This document shows positions 57,301 through 64,000 of a DNA stretch of 64,000 bases, piece after piece (the first letter of the stretch is position 1; each line of letters opens with the position of its first letter). The notes below the pieces were generated by a model that was given only the letters and a program-made list of their open reading frames with translations, did not search any database and was not told the origin of the DNA. A program made the translations under genes and the position numbers. Source of the DNA: Hanleya hanleyi (lineage: Eukaryota > Mollusca > Polyplacophora > Lepidopleurida > Hanleyidae); the NCBI GenBank assembly GCA_036873755.1, contig JAVTVY010025345.1, positions 1-64,000 of the forward strand, read 5' to 3'.

Positions 57301-60300
57301 CCATTGAATTATTATCATGGGTTTATCAATGTATAATAGATTGTCTCTATTTCAGGCTTGAAAATGTTGGATAAAAAGGAGAGAATGCTAACATCAACAG
57401 ATGGGGGAGTAAAACACCATCTAAAACTTCTATTAGCAAGGTCGTATTACCATCAGGGCACAGAGACAACACTAAGTCAGGCTGCAGACATACTGGAAAA
57501 GGTTTGTTGGACACTGGCACACTTTAATGCCCAGTATTGCTGTATTTTCTAATCAACTTCATGCAAAACTGATCATGATGTTCCCTTCAGTATTCAATTA
57601 TCTTGGTTGCAGACCTGTTTCATAACTAGATAAATTATAAACAGTACGGTAATTCCCCTAATAATTCGATCACCGGAAGTGCAGCAAAAATGGCTTCTAC
57701 ATCAAAATATTCTTCATGGCACCAGCTACAAAGTGTCACATTTAATCATTATATGGCTTTTCTTCAATTTGAAAGAAGAATAGGAATGTTACTTTTTATC
57801 AGTGTTTGGATAACAGAGTTGAAAAGTGAACTTCCTGTGATTGAATTATTAGGGGAATTACCGTAAACCTCATAATTTTGGAACAAGATGGAAAGAATTC
57901 TCATTGAGTAGGGAGAATTAGATTACTGCTGCTGTATTCGTGTATACATCATATACTATATGGTCTGTTATCTAATCAAACTTGATGACAATCAGATTAT
58001 TTCAGAGGGTGTGGTCAATGAAGCGGTGATTCTGATGGCATATGTATTTCTGAAGCAGGAAAAAATAACTGATGCAGAGGTACGTTTGTTCTAAACTTAT
58101 AAGTTTTTTCTTCCTTCATTCTGTCATCCGTCGTACATTCTCTCTAGGAGTGATAGTTCTACTCCATTTCAATAGCGCGTCATTTAAGAACCTGCTGTAG
58201 TCCCGAATAGTCTCAAACTCACAACCTGTGAGTTGACAGTCAACCAAGCTAACTGCTCTGCCAGACGCTCTAAAACTGTGTGTGTTAAAAATTTTATACT
58301 TCGCACATGAATTTGTTTAACAGTGAATGACTTGTGAGGTTTGCATGAAAGGCTTATCCCCCTCCATTCTTATCTTCCGTATCAGATTAATAGAACAGTC
58401 ATGTGCAAAAAGCCTGCGGTGATATTAAGCACTTGTACTGAAGCCGTCTACTCCCATACCTGTATTCTCATCACCGCCATATTTCAAGAACGACTGCCAA
58501 GGCTAAATGTCAAACACAAAGTATACACGTGCATTTGGTCATCCTTTTGAAGTTAAACGATGACTCAGTTTTGATCCATTTCTCTAGGTCTCCGGCCGCC
58601 ATGCTACAGTAGATCCATTCACAATCTGTCTCCAAAATCACCCTGGCTCTTATGTCGTGAACTTATCCAGGACTCTCTTTTCCCACAAATAACAAACAAA
58701 AACACGTTTGCTTCTAATTTACATGGTGGCCAAAAATGACAGTAAGCTCTCTGCTTCACCATTACATTAACCATCGATATGATTTGTATAGTTCTTGATA
58801 AACCATTACAAGCTGAAGGTATCATGGTCTTCAAAATGTGAATAGTGATTAGTTAATTGTATTCTATTTCTGCAATGCTTTAAAGAATGCTCAATAGCTG
58901 TATCAAATTTTAATGTTTTGTACATTTCAGACTCTGTTACAACAGCACTGTTCTAAGTTGGAAGTAGGGGAAGTTAAGGCTGTCCAGGGTTGGATTTCCT
59001 ACATAAAGAAAGATTGGCACACTGCTCTGGAGAGGTACATAGCCATCTGTCACCTTGGTCAATTTAGCTGATTTATAATCTATTTATCACATATTTATAA
59101 ATGAATGATAGCATTGTAATTGACACAACAAGCAGGCCTAGAAAATATTTTTACATGGAACGGTTTCATCGAAAATTGGACCCTCGGTAAAAATTGCGAA
59201 AATTTCTTCGTTTCATTTTGATGATACACAACACTTTAGAGTGCGACATATATTGTCACGAAAAGTTTAAAATCCAATATCGATTATCGAATGACTACGC
59301 ATATCTCGTAAAATTTTAATACATAGCACGATCCATTAGATTCAGGTGAAAAGCGAAAAAGTGTGTTCGACCAGACTGCAGAGTTCCATGAGGGGAAACC
59401 ACTCCTGTGCACAATATCAGCCCACGGGCAAATAATCCATATCAGGCCAGTGCGTGAGGGCAGAAAATCCATATCATGATAGGCAACGGTGCCATTTCAT
59501 AGTATCAACGGGGCTAAATATCCAGTATCATAGGCAAATATGTGATAATAACATTTATTACTCTATTACTTTGATATTCAAACCTGCCGCCCAAAACCAA
59601 ATATTATATTCAACTTTTGGGCGGGCGGGCTGGGGGTGTGGGGGGGGGTGGGGGGGTGTCAGCATTAACTAATGGTAAAAGACCGTTGTCCCTGTTTATG
59701 CTCTAATTGTGTGAATGTATTTCACTGTTTAATATCTATACCATTAGATGGGATATAACTCTGGTCCATGTATAGATTATACAGTAAATGTTATACATTT
59801 CATTACTCTCAGTCTGATATGTGCTGTAAAGCTGGATGGAGACTGCAGTGATCATCACTTCAAGTTAGGCCTTGTCTACTGGCAGTTGAGGGGTGATCCT
59901 AACCATGACCAGGCCACTGAACTATGTTTTACAGCATTTCTCAAGGTAATAGTCAGACATAACATCCATCAGAAAATAAATTTTCGTATAGCCTCATTCA
60001 TGAAATCAATAATATACTCAAAATTAGTTTTGGATATGAATGAAATCCCTATATTACCCATTTGGCTGATTCTTATAGCTTATGTTCATATTTCATACGT
60101 TTACTTTGAACATGCTGAACACAGAGAATTTGATATCAAGTTGGGGCTCCAGACACTAATACTCTTAGCAGCACTTGGAATACTGGTGGTTTGGATGCAG
60201 AGTGTACGAATATTAAGTATTACGGTAACGTATGAAGTATTAAACTGAGTCAATCTAGCCAGGTATTGGAGGTGAACTGTAAAGGCTTTTCTTGATTTAC

Positions 60301-63300
60301 TGTATTTTATTTTCATTACACAGTATCAGCAAGAGGTTAGGGGGAAATCTTGTACCCTAATAATATTTGCAAGAAGAAACTTGCTGAGAGAATTAGCAAT
60401 TGATGTCAATATGAACCCGACTTGCTTTGGCACTGTTCATGACGCCATTGTGCTTCGGTGACGGCGGCGATGAAGGATGACATAGAGTGAATTGTGTTGG
60501 CATGGCCAGACACAGCACAGTACACACACATAATGACTAAAAGCACAATGGACATTGTAATACAAAGGAGATAACCATGTCACTTCATCTGTTTGATTTT
60601 AATCGAGATCACATGGGTTTGTGGATATTTTGATCCATTGCATCTTCGCAACAAAAAGTTAAGATTTTTTGTCTGGATCGTCACCGCGTAGCGGTGTCGA
60701 CCAGACTATGCTGCCACTCACGATATTTATGCAAATGTGTACGTGCACTATAATGGGATGACCCTGGGTTAACCTGTATCACTCCGCCAGTGATTTTCAC
60801 TGTGTTATATCAGGGTATTAACCAGAAAATGAAGAAAAAAACAGTCGTAATCGTTTCATGTGAACTAGAAATAAAACGAAATCTGAATTTGAGTGTATTT
60901 CATATTCATTTCTTCGCCCAGGGATTGCTTAAATCCGTGGACTATTTTTGTTGTTGTCTGGATCGCCACCGCGTAGCGGTGCGACCAGACTATGCTGCCA
61001 CTCACGAAATATATGCAAATGTGTACGTGCACTATAATGCTGTGACCCTGGGTTGACCTGTATCACTCCGCCAGTGATTTTCACTGTGTTTGAAGTCTTA
61101 TATCAGGGTATTAACCAGAAGATGAAGAAAAAACAGTCGTAATCGTTTCATGTTAACTAGAAATAAAACGAAATCTGAATTTGAGTGTATTTCATATTCA
61201 TTTCTTCGCCCAGGGATTGCTTGAATCCGTGGACTATTTTTTGTTCTTTGGTTCCGGGCGATCGGCTCAAACCCGGTTCTCAGCGCCCACCAGGCGATAA
61301 CTCATGTCAGCGCTGTGCTGTCACCGTAGACTGTTGTAAATGTAAATTGATGACCTGGTAATATGGTAAGCTGTCCACCTCGTGGTGTTTGCCGTCTGAG
61401 TGCGGGTTTGCATCTGTCTGAGTTTGCGGTAAGTCAGATTACTTATAATATATATGCCTGGTGTTTATAGTTCGCAATTTGTTTGTTGACAACGATAGCG
61501 TTGGAGAGACAATTTGTGCGAAAATCCCTGTTAATGTTGCTGTACGATCATACGTTGCAAATCTTGTTCCTTGATCTGAGTGTCGCACTTGACAGGTTCA
61601 GGTTCTGGGATTATGAAGACCCCAGTTTTCAACACTCGTACGTTCTTTCCCGTGAAGTCGGCGTTCGTTACTATTTTAATGTGTACGCATACTGCATGGA
61701 AATATATTTCCAGAGGAGATATGTGTCGAAGCAACAACAATAGTATTTACATTTTTCTCGTCTTGTGAACTTGACCGGATCCTGTCCAGTGCAAATTTAT
61801 GTATTCCGGGGGACTCTGCTCACCGAATATAATTTAGTTTCAAAAAGTTTGAACAACAACAAAACTTTCCGAAAGCGGAAACAACAGAATTTGCAGGTAC
61901 CGCTTTCGAAAAGTTTTGTTGTTGGTGGTGTTTTTCAAACTTTTTCAAACTAAATTATATACGCAATGATCGTACAGCAACAACAACAGGAATTTTCACA
62001 AAAATTGTCTCTCCAACGTTATCGTTGTCAACAAACAAATTTACTATAAACACCATGCAGGCATATATAAGTAATGGGGACTTAACGCAAACTCATGCAG
62101 CTCTTGCAAATATCTGTGCTACACAGAACTATTAATAAAACTAGTTAATAAAACTATCCAATCTCCTCGCGTATTTGTCGCTTTGTCACAATAAAATTGC
62201 ATGAATTATGAAAATCTGCTCGCAAAAACTGGTAGAAGACATCGACGCAGACGATCCACTTTTAAGCATATTACTGTAGATAGTTTCTTGCTACCATGAA
62301 GACCAAGCATATTTCTAAATGAGCCGCCTTCACAAATTCACTTCCTTGAAGACTAAACTGTGTTCCAGCATGTCCAGTTGTGATCTCCCAAACAGACTCG
62401 TCCACAAATTGGAGAAAATCTCCACATTTATCCATACATCTGCTATCGGCTGAAACATGCCAGCTGAAACGTTTTGAAACTTTAAATCCATTATTGGCGA
62501 TCCAGACATCAGTACTTTGAGTACTTTCATTTTTATCTTAAATCACACAAATAAAGACAACAAACATTTTGGGGGCTGTTTATAGAAACCTTTGCAGTTC
62601 ACCTCTAAATAGCTAAAATTTAAAATATGCCTTTTGATCATGCTAAGAATTACCCATCATGTAGAATGATCCAATAATTTATTTGTTTCAGGCTGCAAAA
62701 CTTGATCCAAACAACAGCGAAATTTTCAAACACCTGGGGGATTTCTACTCTGAGGTGAACAAGGACTTGATGTAAGTTTGATACTCTGGTAGGTTAGGAC
62801 AATGTAACTTGCACTTGCATTGAAGCTGTTGGTTTAATTTGACATGAATCATAGACATGATTGATTTTGGAATATAGAGAAAAAAAAGACTTCTATTTTC
62901 AGTTAGTTTACAGAACATTCAACATGGTTCATGTAAGGCAAAAAAAAGGCTGAATTTGTGTTTGATTGTCCTACAATATTGTAGGAAGGCCAAGAGATGT
63001 TACCAGAAGGCGTTTGACCTGAACCCGAGTGATGAGAAGACTGGTGCTGCCCTCTGTGATATGCTAGTGACCACTGGAGAAGAGGTAAGGTCTCCAAGGA
63101 TTCAAAAGGTCTTTGATTACAGGTGTAACCCAGTCTGAATCATCAGGGGTCTTTCTTCTCTCAGGGCCAAACATTGGAAACATGCTTCATTGAACAGTAT
63201 TAGCTGGGTACTAGTGCTGGGCGGCAGTCTGACTTATTTCAGTTCCTGTTCTCTCCCATTGCCTGTATGTGGAGAAATATAGCGGCGGAGTTCTCCAGCT

Positions 63301-64000
63301 GGGGTTTGAACCACTGACCTCTCGTTCACGAGCCCAGTGCCCTACTCACTGAGCTAAAGGAAAATTCCTGCGAGCTACAAGCTAGTACAGGCACTGGTGA
63401 TCATGCTTCCTACCACAGTTTGAATTAAACATGGCCACCAATGGCGTCAATCTGCCTGCAATAATGACCCAACAATAATGGACAATTCTCACAGAACAGC
63501 CTGTCGCCGCAGACCAGCTACTACTGCTCTGAGAAACATGTCCATTTGTAGGCCTCTATAGCTGGAAGCTTGGCACCACTGATGGAAATGTTTAGTATTG
63601 TGACTCAGTCCTGGGTTAAGATCAAAGATCTGGAGGTCAGTTTACATATGCATGTACATGTAGGTATGAGATGTATAAAAAAAATATGAATGTATTTCTC
63701 CTGAACTGTTTATGTTCTTACTAGACTAATCTTGTTTCCTGTGTTTTCCAGGAAAGGGCTTATTCAATCCTGGTGGCAGTTACAAGTCGATCAAGTGCAG
63801 GGAGGTATGTATGCAGACTGTTTAAGATAATGGTGCATTTCGAACAGATCTGCATAGTTTATATTGTGCCAAAATTTAATTTAACACATCGATTTTTCCA
63901 ATATTTATTATTCAATATACAGCATTACATTATCCATTTTCTTCAAACACTCACAAGGTGTTATATAATCCATTCCTCCAAAAGTGCCAACTCAGTTTAA
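45246..64000 (+). CDS. SKIC3: SKIC3 (TTC37), N-terminal third, 16 coding exons, continues beyond window
   Basis: Joined exons: 45246-45335, 45463-45606, 46443-46534, 47841-47913, 50036-50161, 50634-50735, 51394-51505, 53969-54118, 54411-54512, 57356-57501, 58008-58079, 58931-59034, 59813-59945, 62692-62771, 62985-63084, 63752-63804. These give 1679 nt, about 559 of roughly 1560 residues, and all phases agree. The beginning ([20 protein letters not shown]) and [20 protein letters not shown] follow the vertebrate protein closely. It is a TPR-repeat scaffold which, with the helicase SKIC2 and WD-repeat SKIC8, delivers mRNA to the cytoplasmic exosome. No in-frame stop occurs in any exon. Confidence 0.94.
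45463..45606 (+). CDS. SKIC3: SKIC3 coding exon 2
   Basis: Residues 31-78, completing TPR 1 and most of TPR 2: [18 protein letters not shown] then [12 protein letters not shown]. Acceptor TTCCAG, donor CAG|GTAACG. Confidence 0.95.
45751..46116. mobile_element. Fold-back/MITE in SKIC3 intron 2
   Basis: GACAGTCCCGCGATAGAACT at the left and the complement of GACAGTCCCGAGATGGAACT at the right are inverted ends extending about 60 bp with mismatches. There is no coding capacity; flanks read ATAG and ATAT. Confidence 0.65.
46443..46534 (+). CDS. SKIC3: SKIC3 coding exon 3
   Basis: Residues 79-108: [14 protein letters not shown] then a helical [13 protein letters not shown]. Acceptor TTGACAG, donor AGAG|GTAAGG, ends in phase 2. 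Confidence 0.9.
46690..47230. repeat. 25-bp minisatellite, about 20 copies
   Basis: The unit is close to ATTGGCTATTATCGAGGACTCCCAC, 24-25 bp. Because 25 is not a multiple of three, all three frames give overlapping HIGCYRE/PHWLLSR-like ORFs that are not genes. A C10 run at about 47181-47192 interrupts it. It lies in SKIC3 intron 3. Confidence 0.92.
47841..47913 (+). CDS. SKIC3: SKIC3 coding exon 4
   Basis: Residues 109-133: [20 protein letters not shown], a TPR-like helix. Acceptor CTCACAG, donor AAG|GTGAGT. Confidence 0.9.
48130..48690. repeat. About 160-bp diverged tandem repeat in SKIC3 intron 4
   Basis: AGAGTTATG(G)CCCTTTAT recurs near 48161, 48312, 48478 and 48641. Other shared words are TTATTAATNGNCAAAGAA and GTGTGCACTG. 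Confidence 0.75.
48828..48940 (+). mobile_element. Short retroposon with CACTCACT tail and 12-bp target duplication
   Basis: The 89-bp unit 48840-48928 (GGCTGGGTGGTGCTTAGTTG... to a CACTCACTCACT tail) is flanked by AATTCCTGGTTT at 48828-48839 and 48929-48940. The duplication shows insertion by retrotransposition. A second copy lies at 55617-55699. This tail type is common in gastropod DNA in my recollection. Confidence 0.85.
50036..50161 (+). CDS. SKIC3: SKIC3 coding exon 5
   Basis: Residues 134-175: [13 protein letters not shown] then [12 protein letters not shown]. Acceptor TTTCAG, donor ATG|GTACAT. Confidence 0.9.
50634..50735 (+). CDS. SKIC3: SKIC3 coding exon 6
   Basis: Residues 176-209: [16 protein letters not shown] then [14 protein letters not shown]. 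Acceptor ATTCAG, donor AAG|GTAATA. Confidence 0.9.
51394..51505 (+). CDS. SKIC3: SKIC3 coding exon 7
   Basis: Residues 210-246: an acidic helix ([19 protein letters not shown]) and [13 protein letters not shown]. Acceptor TTTCAG, donor TTAG|GTAATA. Confidence 0.9.
51945..53200. repeat. 166-bp satellite, eight units, SKIC3 intron 7
   Basis: GGACAATAAC or a close variant recurs at 51951, 52117, 52283, 52449, 52605, 52771 and 52927, with a last copy at about 53093 (spacing 166 or 156). Each unit contains ACTTCAAACTTGGGG, GCCTTGACATTG and AATATGGCCGCCGTCAGCCAT. The first four are most alike; the last units alternate between two subtypes. Confidence 0.92.
53301..53415. repeat. Long near-perfect hairpin (about 55-bp arms)
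   Basis: AAAAATCGACCATAGAGGTC ... pairs with ... GACCTCTATGGTCGATTTTT. The arms meet at a 3-nt loop near 53358-53360 with only a few mismatches (GGCCCC/GGGGGA region and a CAG indel). It lies in sense orientation within SKIC3 intron 7. Confidence 0.85.
53969..54118 (+). CDS. SKIC3: SKIC3 coding exon 8
   Basis: Residues 247-296, ending in a [23 protein letters not shown] then ARELLQS. Acceptor TTTCAG, donor TCTG|GTATGT. It follows a 2.4 kb satellite-bearing intron. Confidence 0.92.
54411..54512 (+). CDS. SKIC3: SKIC3 coding exon 9
   Basis: Residues 297-330: [20 protein letters not shown]. Acceptor TTGCAG, donor AATG|GTATGT. Confidence 0.9.
55617..55699 (+). mobile_element. Short retroposon with CACTCACT tail, second copy
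   Basis: Nearly the same sequence as 48840-48928 (TGCTTAGTTGGTTCGTCGC, AGCTGAAATATTGTTGAAAG), ending in CACTCACTCACT. No clear target duplication. Confidence 0.8.
56140..56600. repeat. About 155-bp tandem repeat, three units, SKIC3 intron 9
   Basis: CCGTAACATT...GGAGCATAACTTGACAAC recurs near 56149, 56309 and 56461. Each unit ends with TCTACAGGTGGCGCC or a relative. It is preceded by CCGTC/TGTCCGTACGTCC simple sequence at 56108-56150. Confidence 0.85.
57356..57501 (+). CDS. SKIC3: SKIC3 coding exon 10
   Basis: Residues 331-379: [11 protein letters not shown] then [15 protein letters not shown] and AADILEK, a clear TPR pair. Acceptor TTTCAG, donor AAAG|GTTTGT. Confidence 0.9.
58008..58079 (+). 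CDS. SKIC3: SKIC3 coding exon 11
   Basis: Residues 380-403: [20 protein letters not shown]. Two AGs are adjacent (CAGAG); only the second gives the right frame. Donor GAG|GTACGT. Confidence 0.85.
58206..58275 (-). mobile_element. tRNA-derived SINE head
   Basis: On the minus strand GGCAGAGCAGTTAGCTTGG (A-box-like), then an anticodon-arm-like hairpin and GGTTGTGAGTTTGAGAC (B-box-like). The mature tRNA structure is not complete. Confidence 0.5.
58931..59034 (+). CDS. SKIC3: SKIC3 coding exon 12
   Basis: Residues 404-437: [20 protein letters not shown] then [14 protein letters not shown]. Acceptor TTTCAG, donor AGAG|GTACAT. Confidence 0.9.
59618..59658 (+). repeat. G-rich tract with G-quadruplex potential
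   Basis: GGGCGGGCGGGCTGGGGG followed by G9 and G7 runs, on the SKIC3 sense strand in intron 12. It satisfies the G3+N1-7 pattern several times over. Confidence 0.75.
59813..59945 (+). CDS. SKIC3: SKIC3 coding exon 13
   Basis: Residues 438-482: [20 protein letters not shown] then [12 protein letters not shown], corresponding to the human HH.RLG..YW TPR. Acceptor TCTCAG, donor AAG|GTAATA. Confidence 0.92.
60671..61240. repeat. 285-bp tandem duplication in SKIC3 intron 13
   Basis: GTCTGGATCG starts at 60671 and 60956. Both copies contain CACCGCGTAGCGGTG, CAGACTATGCTGCCACTCAC, CACTCCGCCAGTGATTTTCA and GATTGCTT(A/G)AATCCGTGG. They differ by a few substitutions and small indels. Confidence 0.9.
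61420..62095. mobile_element. Large fold-back element with an insertion in its left arm
   Basis: GAGTTTGCGGTAAGTC (61420) to about 61558, and 61828-61905, are inverted matches of 61908-62095 (ending GACTTAACGCAAACTC). The arms include GTTTGTTGACAACGATA, CTGTACGATCAT and TTTCGAAAGCGG. About 270 bp (61559-61827) interrupts only the left arm. Confidence 0.8.
62692..62771 (+). CDS. SKIC3: SKIC3 coding exon 14
   Basis: Residues 483-508: [20 protein letters not shown]. Acceptor TTTCAG, donor TTGAT|GTAAGT, ends in phase 2. Confidence 0.92.
62985..63084 (+). CDS. SKIC3: SKIC3 coding exon 15
   Basis: Residues 509-542: [20 protein letters not shown] then AALCDMLV, matching the human RARGCYRKAFELD segment. 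Acceptor TTGTAG, donor GAG|GTAAGG. Confidence 0.93.
63209..63362 (-). mobile_element. tRNA-derived SINE
   Basis: On the minus strand an A box (TAGCTCAGTGAGTAGGGCA, 63356-63338) and a perfect B box (GGTTCAAACC, 63312-63303) are spaced as in a tRNA. A SINE body to about 63209 has a diverged relative at 50199-50290. The acceptor stem is not a clean tRNA, so a functional tRNA gene is unlikely. Confidence 0.7.
63552..63635 (+). CDS. Possible optional in-frame SKIC3 exon
   Basis: 84 bp (28 codons) without a stop, in phase with exons 15 and 16, between TTGTAG and GAG|GTCAGT. The human protein has no insert here as I recall it, and exon 15 joins exon 16 naturally, so a chance or alternative exon is more likely than a constitutive one. 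Confidence 0.25.
63752..63804 (+). CDS. SKIC3: SKIC3 coding exon 16
   Basis: Residues 543-559: [17 protein letters not shown], matching human 'MALAILTTVTQKASAG'. Acceptor TTCCAG, donor GGAG|GTATGT. The gene continues beyond the window. Confidence 0.92.

Noticed and set aside
63295..63362. Functional tRNA gene on the minus strand
   Set aside because: Good A and B boxes but no clean acceptor stem, and it continues into a SINE body.

Overview
Eukaryotic, intron-rich, AT-rich and heavily repeated DNA from an invertebrate, most likely a gastropod mollusc. The grounds are short retroposons ending in CACTCACT repeats, a form I associate with gastropod genomes, clear animal orthologues (an SLC5 transporter and SKIC3/TTC37), and abundant 150-180 bp tandem repeats. 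The species assignment is inference. All splice sites were read by eye from GT/AG signals and phase continuity.

Layout. (1) 1-1850: the end of a virus-like (Polinton/adintovirus-type) element with two intact intronless genes, a packaging-ATPase-like protein cut by the window edge and a C2H2 zinc-finger protein with its own TATA box and poly(A) signals. (2) 2000-6030: satellite-like arrays (periods about 153, 174-196 and 177 bp) with GCGCATGCGC and TGACGTCA palindromes, plus a fold-back element at 4852-5215. (3) 7856-28947, minus strand: a complete SLC5-family sodium-coupled solute transporter gene, 16 coding exons, 633 residues, with every exon phase closing. Its introns hold MITEs and other repeats. 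(4) 29.2-32.7 kb, minus strand: decayed remains of the same kind of virus-like element (ATPase remnant, second zinc-finger copy, another broken ORF). (5) 33.2-41.1 kb: nested insertions. A satellite array is split by an L1/Tx1-like LINE, and the LINE is split by a 2.74 kb TA-flanked element; a second LINE fragment follows. (6) 41.1-45.2 kb: intergenic, with one doubtful exon. (7) 45246 to the right edge, plus strand: the first 16 coding exons of SKIC3 (TTC37), about the N-terminal third, with introns carrying minisatellites, satellites, SINEs, fold-backs and a long hairpin.

The two cellular genes are unrelated and divergent: a plasma-membrane transporter, and the TPR scaffold of the SKI complex that feeds cytoplasmic mRNA to the exosome. 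Virus-like relics lie on both sides of the transporter gene. The observation that looks most novel is that the ATPase-like and zinc-finger proteins of the left-hand element appear to carry the same helical C-terminal domain, as if one module had been attached to two different N-terminal heads.
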